Shown here piece by piece: positions 7,858-16,309 of a stretch of DNA of 60,607 nucleotides. Origin of the DNA: Ardenticatenaceae bacterium (lineage in GTDB: Bacteria; Chloroflexota; Anaerolineae; Promineifilales; Promineifilaceae); NCBI GenBank assembly GCA_020634215.1, contig JACKCD010000033.1:1-60607 (forward strand). Direction: 5' to 3'. The notes beneath the pieces are model-generated. The model searched no databases. It was given only the letters and a program-made list of their open reading frames with translations, and had not been told where the DNA came from. Numbering within the stretch: position 1 is the stretch's first letter; every line of letters starts with the position of its first letter. Position numbers and translations under genes: made by a program.

Positions 7858-8664
7858 CTATAGCGTTGGCAAAATGTAGGCGAGGCCGGAGCCGATGTGG
7901 TGAAAGCCGACCTCGGCATAGACACGGCCCGCCTGCTCATCGCCGGCCGTCAAAAACAGCGCATCTAACCCGGCGGCAAAGGCATAGGTGGTGATGTGGT
8001 GGGCAACGGCCGTTCCTATCCCCCTCCGCCGAAATGCCGCCAGCGTGCCAATCCCCGCCACCTCCGCCACCCCGTCGTGGGGCTGGGTCAGGCTGCCCGC
8101 ACCCGCTGGCTCGCCATCCCACCAAGCCATAAATTTACCCACCCCAGCAAATTGCCGCCAAAACGCCTCGGCGCTTTCGGCGGTGGCCGCTGGCTGGTCA
8201 TCGCCACCAAATGCCCGCGCCTGCACGGTGACAAAGGCTTGTTTAACGGCCGTTTCCTCCCCCGCCCCACCCAACAGCCGAATCGTCACGGCTGGGTCAA
8301 CCGCCACCGGGCGCACCAGCGGCGGCTGGCACACCATGAGGTAGCTCTCCATCTCGCGCACAAACCCCTTCGCTTCAAGAATCTGCGCCAGTGCCGGAGC
8401 AAAGGGCTGCAAATATTCAAAGCGGGGCGTGCACTGCCGCTGGCGAAACGTGTCAATGACAGCGGCCAATGCGTCGTCTACGTTGCCGTCAATGGGTTGG
8501 CTGGGAATGGCATAGTTGGCAAAAACGGCCGTTTCCGTCGGATGAAAATAACAAACAAACGGCGGCACCGCCACCGCCTGCAAATTCTGCTCCGCGCTGG
8601 CGTGCAGTTGGGCATGTAATCGTTTAACAGCGATCAACTGAACACCTATATGGTAAAAAACCAA
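7858..8664 (-). CDS. GNAT family N-acetyltransferase
   Basis: A 268-residue two-part acetyltransferase. The C-terminal 140 residues are the GNAT fold: the acetyl-CoA loop is RRRGIGTAV after the strand AEVAGIGTLAAF, followed by LFLTAGDEQAGRVYAEVGFHHIG. The N-terminal half (FNYAIP-like, FVCYFHPTETAVFANYAIPS) is typical of the larger GNAT proteins with a degenerate first domain. The substrate is unknown. The ATG at 8664 overlaps the end of the broken mrr gene by 19 bases; an in-frame TTG at 8637 behind AGGTG is an alternative start that would remove most of the overlap. Confidence 0.8.
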   Translation of the reverse strand: MVFYHIGVQLIAVKRLHAQLHASAEQNLQAVAVPPFVCYFHPTETAVFANYAIPSQPIDGNVDDALAAVIDTFRQRQCTPRFEYLQPFAPALAQILEAKGFVREMESYLMVCQPPLVRPVAVDPAVTIRLLGGAGEETAVKQAFVTVQARAFGGDDQPAATAESAEAFWRQFAGVGKFMAWWDGEPAGAGSLTQPHDGVAEVAGIGTLAAFRRRGIGTAVAHHITTYAFAAGLDALFLTAGDEQAGRVYAEVGFHHIGSGLAYILPTL

Positions 8665-8917
8665 TCTGGGTCAACATGAACTTGTTCCACCTGAACCAAT
8701 CGAGTTTCAACACCCAAGCTCAGTTCTTTTAATTTATCAGCTAACAAATCGCCATCAATCAGGTCAATGGCTGGCGCACCATCACGAGTTGCTTCACGTT
8801 CAGCGTCACGGGTAAAATTCCCCGTGGTGATCAACAAGCCTTTATCTGCTCGTCCCACCATTGCCCCCCGAAAATCTCGCACTTGGCTTGCTGAAACAGA
8901 CCCTTTGTAACGTTTAC
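8646..8917 (-). pseudogene. mrr: mrr restriction endonuclease, 3' fragment (interrupted by insertion sequence)
   Basis: This is the C-terminal part of an Mrr-type restriction endonuclease: after the target duplication the frame reads KRYKGSVSASQVRDFRG and continues to DPDWFFTI. It is the downstream half of the gene whose 5' part lies at 11233-11816. Removing the insertion sequence and one copy of the 7 bp duplication gives an unbroken frame of exactly 283 codons. As it stands it lacks a start signal and the catalytic Asp, so it is presumably inactive. Confidence 0.88.
8911..8917. repeat. Target-site duplication, left copy (CGTTTAC)
   Basis: CGTTTAC at 8911-8917 abuts the left end of the insertion sequence and is repeated at 11233-11239 at its right end. 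Joining the flanks through one copy restores the mrr frame. Confidence 0.85.
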
Positions 8918-9028
8918 GACACTAGGCCACATGAAAGTGGACACATTTGGTACACGCTACTTCGGCAGGAAAGAGAGCCACAGGAAACAGTAACCCAGTG
9001 GTATAAGCAGTTAGTGTAAGTATAAGAG

Positions 9029-9298
9029 CTATTCATCCCGCTCCATTTGGGCTAAAGCACTCTCTAAAGCTGGTTGTAGCTCAACTGGGAAGTTGTCAGG
9101 CCAGTAACGGCCCTGTTGGTAACGAAGCATATCCTCAATCGTTACCAGCCATGTTTTACCAGAGCGACGCGAGCGCAAAGCACCGCGCCGACAAGCATCA
9201 CTTACCGCATTGCGCGACAAGCCCCAAAGTTGGGCAGCTTCTTGAGCCGTAATAACAGCAAACAAACAGTTAGAATCGTTGTTTTTGTGCATACGCAC
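9029..9298 (-). CDS. Small helix-turn-helix protein of the insertion sequence
   Basis: An 89-residue protein with an excisionase/MerR-type winged helix: AVITAQEAAQLWGLSRNAVSDACRRGALRSRRSGKTWLVT reads as two helices plus the wing that contacts DNA. It lies immediately downstream (3 bases) of the transposase gene on the same strand and inside the terminal inverted repeats, so it is an accessory gene of the element, perhaps involved in end recognition or in repressing transposition. Confidence 0.75.
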   Translation of the reverse strand: MRMHKNNDSNCLFAVITAQEAAQLWGLSRNAVSDACRRGALRSRRSGKTWLVTIEDMLRYQQGRYWPDNFPVELQPALESALAQMERDE

Positions 9299-9301
9299 AG
9301 T

Positions 9302-11071
9302 TTAGAGCCAAAAGAGCCATAAGAAAAGCGTCAATGCCGCCCCCCACAAGAATAGTTGTGTCGCCTCTGGGGATCGTTGCGGCTGGCGTGGGTGATAAGG
9401 TGGGCGTTCCAGCACCTTGAGCCATTGCTCATCATCTAAGACCAACAGTTCTTGCTGGGGTGAGCGAAAAGGGGTGTCGTAGAGCTTGGGGTCAGTTACT
9501 GCTGTAATTTTGTTCTGCTTACGTGCCACTGTACATTCATAGCGAGCCAAGAGCGTTTGTTTGTATTCAATGTTGAGACGGTCTTCGTAAATCCAAACGG
9601 TGACAGGCTGCTTGGTCAAACCACGTTCAGCATAAAGGTAAAAGCGTTGTAGACTGACAGCCCCATGCTGGTTCACAACGCGAGAAACTTGTAGCTGGCG
9701 AAAGGCTTGACGCAATTGTGAGGCTGTTACCGCTCGACCGAGCCGACCACCCAAGACAGAAATAGGGGTCAAACAATCATCGGTGCGCTGGCGATGCGCC
9801 CAATGGCGTGTGGTATTGAATACCTGAATAAAGGCGGCATGTTGCGTTTGTATCTCGGCAAAGGTCTCGCTTTGCTTAAATTTGGCATCCGCCAAACGAC
9901 GTTGGACATTAAATTGGGCTTCGATGAGATTCTGCCACGCTTGCCGCTTTTCAATGGGGCAGGGTTGAATCTCTAAATCATCCAGAACCCGTAAGAAGGC
10001 ATCGGCTGTGAAGACGGAGCCGTTGTCAGAGACAATCCCCCACGGTCGTCCGTAATGGCTCACAGCCGTGTGTAAAAGCTGGAGAATCACCAACTCATCT
10101 TGGTAGTGGGAAGCCATTCCCGCGAGAATGGCACGGGACATCCCTTCAATAATACAGACGCTGTAGACCCAGTTCCCTTCTTGTTTGACCAAGTAGCGGA
10201 TGTCGATGAACCAATATTGGTGATGATAGCGTGGTTCATAGGGCAATTCGGCTGGTTCTTTCTTTTCTGCTTCTTGCTTGAGGGGATGAGGCGCACCAAG
10301 CCAGAGACGATTATGGTTCATAGCACGGCCGACGGTAGTCTCGCTGGGCGTATCTTCACCCATTTCTTGTTCCAACACCCCGTGGAGACGGAAGCGACCA
10401 AGATCTGGATACTCAAGCTGGGCTTTGAAGACCTGTTCCATAAAAGGAAGTGTCATTTGGTTATCGGGATGGTTAGTTGGTCGGGTTCGTTTATCTTCCA
10501 AGGCGGCAAAGCCATCCTTCGCAAAGGCTTGAATGAGGTCGGTAACATGTTGCCGTGAAAGCTTCAGCAAGTTGGCGATGCTCTTTTTATTCCAGCCTTC
10601 GTAAAACATCCGCACCACTGTCCAACGAGCTTCATAAGCATCATCAAAATCATGGAAGGTGACAAATGGGATTTCCAGTTGAACAGGAACTGGGTTGCCT
10701 GTCAGAAACCGCTTTACCTTATTGTGGTTGGTCTTGTGACCAAACTTGTTCTCGATAATGCGGACAATTTCTCGATAGTGGATGGGTGGATAAAGTTGTT
10801 TGAGGTACAGAATGTGGTTGGCGATGGGGTCTGGATAGCCAACTTCTTGTTGCTGGCTCGTTTGTGACCGTTTATCGACAAGTCCCAGCATCCCGCCGAT
10901 AACGAATCGCCGCGCTTTATCGCTGACGGTGCTGCGCGGTGTCTCCGTTTCATGGCTTCGTTCGGCAACGGGTTGGGAGAACAAGATGATGGGGCGGATG
11001 ACTTCGTAATCGTGTTGGATGGGGTCGATAAACTGTAGTTGTAACTGGGAAAAGGGGTGATTGGTCTCCAT
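9302..11071 (-). CDS. Transposase, HTH plus rve (DDE) integrase core
   Basis: A 589-residue transposase. The N-terminal third contains helix-turn-helix segments (YPPIHYREIVRIIENKFG and KKSIANLLKLSRQHVTDLIQ). The catalytic rve-type core follows: first Asp in YWFIDIRY, second Asp in IVSDNGSVF, and Glu in WQNLIEAQFNVQRR. A beta-rich C-terminal domain and an unusual very hydrophobic tail (LFLWGAALTLFLWLFWL) complete it. This layout fits the Mu/Tn552-like rve transposases rather than IS3 or IS4. The start codon is an ATG that follows a GGAGAGAGC-type ribosome site. No frameshift is seen. Confidence 0.85.
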   Translation of the reverse strand: METNHPFSQLQLQFIDPIQHDYEVIRPIILFSQPVAERSHETETPRSTVSDKARRFVIGGMLGLVDKRSQTSQQQEVGYPDPIANHILYLKQLYPPIHYREIVRIIENKFGHKTNHNKVKRFLTGNPVPVQLEIPFVTFHDFDDAYEARWTVVRMFYEGWNKKSIANLLKLSRQHVTDLIQAFAKDGFAALEDKRTRPTNHPDNQMTLPFMEQVFKAQLEYPDLGRFRLHGVLEQEMGEDTPSETTVGRAMNHNRLWLGAPHPLKQEAEKKEPAELPYEPRYHHQYWFIDIRYLVKQEGNWVYSVCIIEGMSRAILAGMASHYQDELVILQLLHTAVSHYGRPWGIVSDNGSVFTADAFLRVLDDLEIQPCPIEKRQAWQNLIEAQFNVQRRLADAKFKQSETFAEIQTQHAAFIQVFNTTRHWAHRQRTDDCLTPISVLGGRLGRAVTASQLRQAFRQLQVSRVVNQHGAVSLQRFYLYAERGLTKQPVTVWIYEDRLNIEYKQTLLARYECTVARKQNKITAVTDPKLYDTPFRSPQQELLVLDDEQWLKVLERPPYHPRQPQRSPEATQLFLWGAALTLFLWLFWL

Positions 11072-11145
11072 TTGCTCTCTCCTGCGCTCTTCTGCGGCGT
11101 TTTTGGAGAGAATTATGGCTGATTTTGTGTTTTTCTTCCTTCTCT

Positions 11146-11166
11146 GGCCGTTTCACTGAAACGGCC
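11146..11166. repeat. Perfect inverted repeat inside the insertion sequence
   Basis: GGCCGTTTC (11146-11154) and GAAACGGCC (11158-11166) are separated by only ACT and overlap an AACGGCCGTT palindrome. It lies between the right terminal repeat and the transposase start, where an operator or transposase site would be expected. Confidence 0.6.
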
Positions 11167-11232
11167 GTTTTTGGCTTACCCCCTACCGATGTAGGGTGTA
11201 CCAAATGTGTCCACTTTCATGTGACCTAGTAT

Positions 11233-11816
11233 CGTTTACATTGAAAAATGACATGGAAACTCAGCAACCCACCCAATCGCATAATCCCTTTGCCATCAAT
11301 CCCGCCGTCACCACTTTTCCCCGTCACCTCAACTTGAATAAAGCCTGATTCTCGCAACAACCGCTGAACAAGTCTTTCAAAGGCAGATGGATCCATTTTG
11401 AGCAGCACTGATATCAATTCCTCTTTCCAGGTCAGCTTAGGCTCATCATTATCATCATTAATGTCAGACTGCTGCACTTTCTCCGTTCGCCGCTCTGTTT
11501 GAACAAATCGCCGAACGGTATCTGGATTGACTTGTTGAGTTTGCCGTCCCTTTACCGTTAAGGCCCAAACGCCTCGTGATGAATTTTCTAAAATGCCATA
11601 TTTTTTGAGGTAAGTCCTTGACCAAGCAAGGCGATACTCAACCTCTGTCTGGCTCCCCTTATCGGAATCGTGCAAGATTTCCAGCAAATCTTCGGACAAA
11701 CCAAGGATTTCAACTGCCTTGTTGTTGATTTCCTCAATTGTCCCTGATCCCCCTAATTCATGGAGAGCCTGAACAACTGGGTTCATCATTTTGTCGTAGG
11801 ATGGGATTTTTGCCAT
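11233..11816 (-). pseudogene. mrr: mrr restriction endonuclease, 5' fragment (interrupted by insertion sequence)
   Basis: N-terminal part of an Mrr-type type IV restriction endonuclease. Residues 1-95 form the Mrr N-terminal winged-helix domain (KIPSYDKMMNPVVQALHELG ... YLKKYGILENSSRGVWALT). From residue 140 the catalytic domain begins (FERLVQRLLRESGFIQVEV), with the nuclease residues GGID (Asp174) and QCK (Gln192, Lys194). The insertion lies right after the catalytic QCKRY strand and gives an early TAG. The start at 11814-11816 is preceded by GAGGAAG. Mrr enzymes cut methylated DNA; this copy is inactivated. Confidence 0.88.
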
Positions 11817-11919
11817 TCGCGCTTCCTCAATGTATGTCTTATCGACCAACAGAGACTTAATAATATCGCATAATCCACCTACAACAACGCTAAATGAAGT
11901 TGGCGGCTGGCTCAACCAA

Positions 11920-11957
11920 CCGCCAATCTCCCAATCTCTCAATCTCTAATCTCCCAT
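11920..11957. repeat. 7 bp-unit GAGATTG repeat overlapping the end of the ABC exporter gene
   Basis: Units of the type CAATCTC/TAATCTC run across the 3' end of the exporter gene; on the minus strand the exporter's last codons (Glu-Met-Gly-Asp) and its TAG stop (11946-11948) are made from GGAGATT-like units. Confidence 0.7.
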
Positions 11958-13883
11958 CTCCATCTCCACCGTGCGGAACTGGGTTTCGTAAAGCATGGCA
12001 TACAGCCCATCCTGGGCCAGCAGTTCGGCGTGGGTGCCTTGTTCGCGCAAACGGCCGTTTTCCAGCACCAAAATCTTGTCCGCCGCCAAAATCGTGGACA
12101 GCCGGTGGGCAATCACCAAACTGGTGCGACCCTCCATCACCCGCTGCAACGCCTCCTGAATCAACGCCTCCGACAGCGAATCAAGGCTAGAGGTTGCTTC
12201 ATCCAGCACCAAAATGCGCGGGTCTTTCAGCACCACACGGGCAATGGCAATCCGCTGCCGCTCGCCGCCGCTTAGCCGGTAGCCCCGCTCCCCCACCACC
12301 GTGTCATAGCCATCAGGCAGCGACGTGATGAAGTCGTGGATGTTGGCCGCCTGGGCAGCGGCTATCATCTGGGCTTCGCTGGCGTTGGGGTTGGCGTACA
12401 GCAGGTTGGCGCGGATGGTGTCGTAGAACAGGTAGGTTTCCTGCGTCACCATGCCGATATTTTCCGACAGCGAGGCCAGGGTTACGTCGCGGATGTCGTG
12501 GTCGTCAATGAGAATACGGCCGTTTGTGGGGTCATACAGCCGGGGAATGAGATAGGTCGTCGTCGTCTTGCCCGACCCGCTTGGCCCCACCAGGGCCACC
12601 AACTGCCCTGGTTCAATCGTAAAGCTAATTCCATCCAACGCCTGGGAACGGCTGGGGACAATTTTGGGGTCTGCCACCGCCCCGTTTTCTGCCTGCTTGC
12701 CCCGCTTCAGCAGCGCACTTCCCCGCCGCCGCACCTCGGTCAACCCCACCTGCCGCTCATCTGGCACCACGGTGTAGTCAAAGGCCACCTGTTCAAAGGC
12801 GATTTTGCCCGCTACCGGCGGCAACGGCTTGGCATTCGGCTTTTCGTCAATCTCTACCGGAATATCCAGCACTTCAAACACCCGTTCAAAGCTGACCATG
12901 CTTTGGGCAAACTCCACTGGGGCATTAGTCAGTGCCATCAGCGGCCCGTAAAGCTGGCCGACGTAAGTGCCAAAGGCGACAATCGTCCCCACGGTGAATT
13001 CGCCGCGCAGCACCAGCAGCCCGCCCACCCAGAAAATAGCGGCCGTTCCGACGGCGCTCACGACCCCCAAAATCATAAAAAACCAGCGCGAAATAACGGC
13101 TGAACGAATGCCAATATCCCGCACCGCCTCAGCATCGCGGGTAAACCGCACCATTTCCCGCTGTTCTCGCCCAAACAGCTTCACCAGCAAGGCCCCGCTG
13201 ACGTTGAGCGTTTCGTTCATGGTGGCGTTCATTTCCGCACTTCGCACCATTGAGTCACGGCGCAAATCGCGTAGCACGCGGCCAATGCGGCGGGCGGGCA
13301 GCACAAACAGCGGCAAAATGGCAACCCCCAGCAGCGTCAGCCGCCACTCCAGCGTCAGCATGATGGCAATGGTTGCCACCACCGACACAACATTGCTGAT
13401 GATGGTGACAAGGGTATCGCTAATGGCTCGCTGCGCCCCCACCACGTCGTTGTTGAGCCGCGACATGAGTTCACCGGTGCGGGTTTGGGTGAAAAAGCGG
13501 AGCGACATGCGCTGCATGTGTTCGTAGAGGGCGCGGCGCAAATCAAAAATGACCCCTTCGCCAATTTGCGAATTAAGGTTGCGCTGCCACACGCCAATGA
13601 TGCCGTTGAGCAGCGGGATGCCAATCATCCCCACCGCCAGCCAGTTAAGCCGGGTAAAGTCGCGGTTGGGAATGGCGTTGTCTATGAGGTCGCGGAAGAG
13701 CAGGGGGGAAAGCAACCCCAGCCCAGTGATGATTAGAATGCTGAATAAGAGGCCGCCAACGCGCAGCCAGTAAGGTTCGGCAAAGCGCCAAACGCGCAGC
13801 AGTAGTTCTCGTGTAATGGCTGGCTGGTTTTCTTTTTCGTCATGACTTAAATAAGCAAACCAGCCGCCGCCGTGAAAGGACAT
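11946..13883 (-). CDS. ABC exporter half-transporter (permease-ATPase fusion)
   Basis: A 645-residue MsbA/LmrA-type half-transporter. Residues 25-330 form the six-helix transmembrane domain (first helix VGGLLFSILIITGLGLL; the conserved MSLRFF and TRTGELMSRLNNDV cytosolic loop is present). The ATPase domain follows with Walker A GPSGSGKTTT, Q-loop VTQETYLFYDTI, signature LSGGERQRIAIARV, Walker B RILVLDEATSSLD and switch His in VIAHRLST. An insert of about 40 residues after EQVAFDYTVVPDE lengthens the start of the nucleotide domain. It probably works as a homodimer exporting lipids or drugs. Its C-terminal residues and stop codon are formed by a 7 bp repeat. Confidence 0.9.
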   Translation of the reverse strand: MSFHGGGWFAYLSHDEKENQPAITRELLLRVWRFAEPYWLRVGGLLFSILIITGLGLLSPLLFRDLIDNAIPNRDFTRLNWLAVGMIGIPLLNGIIGVWQRNLNSQIGEGVIFDLRRALYEHMQRMSLRFFTQTRTGELMSRLNNDVVGAQRAISDTLVTIISNVVSVVATIAIMLTLEWRLTLLGVAILPLFVLPARRIGRVLRDLRRDSMVRSAEMNATMNETLNVSGALLVKLFGREQREMVRFTRDAEAVRDIGIRSAVISRWFFMILGVVSAVGTAAIFWVGGLLVLRGEFTVGTIVAFGTYVGQLYGPLMALTNAPVEFAQSMVSFERVFEVLDIPVEIDEKPNAKPLPPVAGKIAFEQVAFDYTVVPDERQVGLTEVRRRGSALLKRGKQAENGAVADPKIVPSRSQALDGISFTIEPGQLVALVGPSGSGKTTTTYLIPRLYDPTNGRILIDDHDIRDVTLASLSENIGMVTQETYLFYDTIRANLLYANPNASEAQMIAAAQAANIHDFITSLPDGYDTVVGERGYRLSGGERQRIAIARVVLKDPRILVLDEATSSLDSLSEALIQEALQRVMEGRTSLVIAHRLSTILAADKILVLENGRLREQGTHAELLAQDGLYAMLYETQFRTVEMEMGD

Positions 13884-13907
13884 AGTTCCTCCTGTGGTTG
13901 GTGAACG

Positions 13908-13944
13908 GTATTCAGTAATCGGTAAACGGTATTCAGTAATCGGT
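13908..13944. repeat. 7 bp-unit TAATC repeat upstream of the ABC exporter
   Basis: Units GGTATTC, AGTAATC, GGTAAAC, GGTATTC, AGTAATC follow each other directly. The array is a one-armed member of the TAATC family also seen at 5448, 17346 and 46518. Confidence 0.65.
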
Positions 13945-14065
13945 TGGGAGATTACCTTGAAGTTATCAGGATGCCATAGTTTGGTTAGAATGGTGTAAGA
14001 AGGGACAGTTGTCTGTACGAAGGGACAGGGTGGCGTTGGGTGGGAATGGTAGATGTGGGGCGGGT

Positions 14066-14668
14066 TTAGCGGTTGGCGGCGGCAAAAACGGCCGTTATTT
14101 CCACCGCAAACCCCGGCAACAGTTGGGAAGCGGCCGTTTCCCCCAGCCCAAACACCCCATGCTCGGCATACCGCTTGCCAGCCAAAACCAGCACCGTAAT
14201 TTGCTGCGCTTGCGGATCAACCACCCAGTATTCTGGAATGCCCGCCTGGGCATATTCATGCCGCTTGGTCACAAGGTCACGGCGGCGGTCATCGGGGCTG
14301 ATAACCTCCATCACCAAGTCAGCTCCGTCCCAATATTGCTCGCCCCGCCGCTCCTCGTGTTCGGCCAGCATAAAAACCACGTCCGGCTCACGGTGTTTGC
14401 CCGCCCACAAGCGGACGCGCAAGGGAGCCAGCAGCACCGTCCCTACGGGGTTTTGCGTCAGAAAGGTAAACAAGGCGTGATAGAGATAAAGGACAAGAAA
14501 TTGGTGCGACTGGGTTGGCATAGGCAAAAACTCTAAACGGCCGTTTGCATACTCCACCAAATGATTGGTTGTCAACGCCAAATACTCTTCCTCCGACCAA
14601 TGCCCTTGGTCAGGAAAAAGCTGGGCAATTTCCCAGGTTGGTTCTGAAACAGGTGTTTGGTTTGGCAT
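14066..14668 (-). CDS. Uma2 family (DUF820) restriction-endonuclease-like protein
   Basis: A 200-residue Uma2/DUF820 protein with a PD-(D/E)XK nuclease fold. The conserved marks are YLALTTNHLVEYANGRLEFLPM, REPDVVFM (active-site Asp), LVMEVISPDDRRRDLVTKRHEYAQAGIPEYWVVDP (Glu and Lys of the active site). These proteins occur in many copies in cyanobacteria and Chloroflexota; a link with transposition has been suggested but is not proven. The ATG at 14666-14668 is directly preceded by an in-frame TTG. Confidence 0.85.
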   Translation of the reverse strand: MPNQTPVSEPTWEIAQLFPDQGHWSEEEYLALTTNHLVEYANGRLEFLPMPTQSHQFLVLYLYHALFTFLTQNPVGTVLLAPLRVRLWAGKHREPDVVFMLAEHEERRGEQYWDGADLVMEVISPDDRRRDLVTKRHEYAQAGIPEYWVVDPQAQQITVLVLAGKRYAEHGVFGLGETAASQLLPGFAVEITAVFAAANR

Positions 14669-14688
14669 CAACTGTTTAATCGTTTACT

Positions 14689-14741
14689 GGAGATTAGAGA
14701 TTGGAGATTGGCTTAATCTCCAATCTCTAATCTCCAATCTC
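14689..14741. repeat. 7 bp-unit GAGATTG hairpin, between Uma2 and FHA genes
   Basis: GGAGATT, AGAGATT, GGAGATT repeats are followed after a few bases by AATCTCC, AATCTCT, AATCTCC repeats, giving a long hairpin. Same family as at 16161, 21114, 22892, 30714 and 33580. Confidence 0.75.
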
Positions 14742-14785
14742 AGTGGTTCTCTAATCTTCGTTCCTTAAATTGTACAAAAAAACAG

Positions 14786-15220
14786 CTACAACTCAAGCTG
14801 GAACTGAACAGTGCCAACGGTGATTTGGTCGCCGCTGCTAACAACGGCCGTTTCTGCCAACCCCACCCCATTGAGCAGCGTCCCATTGCGGCTCTCCAAA
14901 TCTTCCAGCCACCACTGCCCGCCGCGCCATATCAACTGCGCGTGCCGCGTCGAAGTGTAACCATCATCAAGGACAACGGTGTTGCTGCTGGCGCGGCCAA
15001 TTTGCGTCACCAGCAGCAGTGGGTAAGCCGTGCCGACGGCCGGCGTGCCAGACTCGCTGCCCACCACCACCAGCCGCCCCTGCGCCTGCCCCACCTGCGC
15101 CAGCGTCCGCCGCGCCAGCTCCATGTCTTGGTAAATAAACCAGCCAATGGCTCCAACAAAGGCCAGTAAGATAAACCCGCCAGCAAGGCGGAGGAGGAAG
15201 ATGAGCAGTGTTGTGTCCAT
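14786..15220 (-). CDS. Membrane-anchored FHA domain protein (FhaB-like)
   Basis: A 144-residue protein with one N-terminal transmembrane helix (residues 4-28) and a C-terminal FHA domain (residues 65-144) containing the phosphothreonine-binding marks IGRASSNTVVLDD, TSTRHAQL, DLESRNGTLLNG. The size and topology match actinobacterial FhaB/FipA, which reads Ser/Thr-kinase phosphorylation at the membrane. It follows the FhaA-like gene by 62 bases on the same strand, the same pairing as in actinobacterial cell-division/kinase clusters. No PknA/B-type kinase gene is inside the window. Confidence 0.85.
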   Translation of the reverse strand: MDTTLLIFLLRLAGGFILLAFVGAIGWFIYQDMELARRTLAQVGQAQGRLVVVGSESGTPAVGTAYPLLLVTQIGRASSNTVVLDDGYTSTRHAQLIWRGGQWWLEDLESRNGTLLNGVGLAETAVVSSGDQITVGTVQFQLEL

Positions 15221-15282
15221 AAGAATTTGTAGAGAGTGGGGAGTGGGGAGTTTTTTACACCCTACACCCTACGCCCCACTCC

Positions 15283-16080
15283 CTACTCCTCCCGCCGCAT
15301 TGCCAGCGTTTGGTCATCGAGGTCGGGGGTGGTTAACGGCCGTTCCGCCGCCTCCCCCCCCTCGCCATAAATCAACGCCACGTCGCTGAGATGAATCACG
15401 TCACCCGGTTTTAAGACATGTTCGGTGACGGGGCAGCCATTAACGGCCGTTCTGCCCCGGTTGCTCAAATCATACAGCACAAAATGACCCAGCCGCCAGC
15501 GAATTTGGGCATGGCTGCGGCTCACCGTTGGGGCATCTACCACCACATCATTCTCCATGCGCCGCCCAATGTGGATAACCGGCTTATCCAGCGGTACATG
15601 CTGCCGCCCACCCACAATCAAAAAGGCATCCAGTTGCCGCAGAGCCGCCAGCGCGTCTTGCCCTTTTTGCTCGCGGGCAAAAACCTGGGTGGAAAAAGCG
15701 CGTGTTTGCCGTGTGCCGCCCGTTTCAATCGAAATCTCTCGCGGTTGCGCCACCAAATCAGCAATCAGTTCTACTTGCGGCGGGCGGGAAAAGGGGATGC
15801 TGGCTCGCTGCAATAACGTGACCAGATAATCGGATAGCTCTTGGGTGATTAACGGCCGTTCGGCCAAAATCGCCCGATAATCATCCGGGTGCAAATGGAT
15901 GAGAAAATGGGCAAACGACTCCCGCTGCTCCAAACAACGCTCCAACGCCTGCCCAAGTTGTTCCCACAACTCCAGCGGGTCTAGCCCACTGCCCAGCAGC
16001 CGCCGAAACGAACCTTCAATCAGCCGCTGCGCCAACGATTCAAAACGTGAAAAAGGGGTTTGTTTCATATCATCGCCCAT
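15283..16080 (-). CDS. DUF3662 and FHA domain protein (FhaA-like)
   Basis: A 265-residue cytoplasmic protein. Residues 1-115 correspond to DUF3662 (FhaA N-terminal domain: RFESLAQRLIEGSFRRLLGSGLDPLELWEQL), and residues 165-250 are an FHA domain with IGRRMENDVVVD, VSRSHAQI and DLSNRGRTAVNG. FhaA-type proteins bind phosphorylated partners of Ser/Thr kinases, often peptidoglycan regulators. It is the first gene of a probable two-gene unit with the membrane FHA protein. An internal ATG five codons in is an alternative start. The gene carries three AACGGCCGTT palindromes. Confidence 0.85.
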   Translation of the reverse strand: MGDDMKQTPFSRFESLAQRLIEGSFRRLLGSGLDPLELWEQLGQALERCLEQRESFAHFLIHLHPDDYRAILAERPLITQELSDYLVTLLQRASIPFSRPPQVELIADLVAQPREISIETGGTRQTRAFSTQVFAREQKGQDALAALRQLDAFLIVGGRQHVPLDKPVIHIGRRMENDVVVDAPTVSRSHAQIRWRLGHFVLYDLSNRGRTAVNGCPVTEHVLKPGDVIHLSDVALIYGEGGEAAERPLTTPDLDDQTLAMRREE

Positions 16081-16160
16081 TGTAGAGCGTTTCCCCGCCG
16101 CGTCAATTACCGTTGCCGTCCTGTAGGCATCGGGTATACTGTCCGATTAAATTGGTGCTT

Positions 16161-16227
16161 GGGGGATTGGAGATTGGAGATTAGAGATTAGAAGCTGGTT
16201 AATCTCCAATCCCCAATCTCCAATCCC
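16161..16227. repeat. 7 bp-unit GAGATTG hairpin upstream of selD
   Basis: GGGGATT, GGAGATT, GGAGATT, AGAGATT, AGA units are followed by AATCTCC, AATCCCC, AATCTCC, AATCCC, forming a hairpin between the divergent FHA operon and selD. A CCGTGTTCGTCCGTGT stretch of another repeat family follows. Confidence 0.72.
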
Positions 16228-16309
16228 AAACATGACCAAGGAAACAACATCAAATGGGACGTAGATTCATCCGTGTTCGTCCGTGTCCTATTTTTGAAGG
16301 AGTCCAACC

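Larger units (their letters stand above)
8918..11232. mobile_element. Insertion sequence with rve/DDE transposase, inserted in mrr
   Basis: A 2315 bp element with near-perfect terminal inverted repeats: the left end reads TAGGCCACATGAAAGTGGAC from 8923 and the right end reads TAGGTCACATGAAAGTGGAC inward from 11228, both continuing ACATTTGGTACAC. It is flanked by a 7 bp duplication CGTTTAC. It carries two leftward genes: a small helix-turn-helix protein and a 589-residue transposase with a Mu-like/rve DDE core. The insertion breaks mrr cleanly and both ends and genes look intact, so it may still be active. I cannot name the IS family with certainty. Confidence 0.88.

Noticed and set aside
12336..13103. 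Plus-strand open frame of 255 codons opposite the ABC exporter
   Set aside because: It is an antisense shadow of the exporter gene with no ribosome site and no recognisable protein motif.
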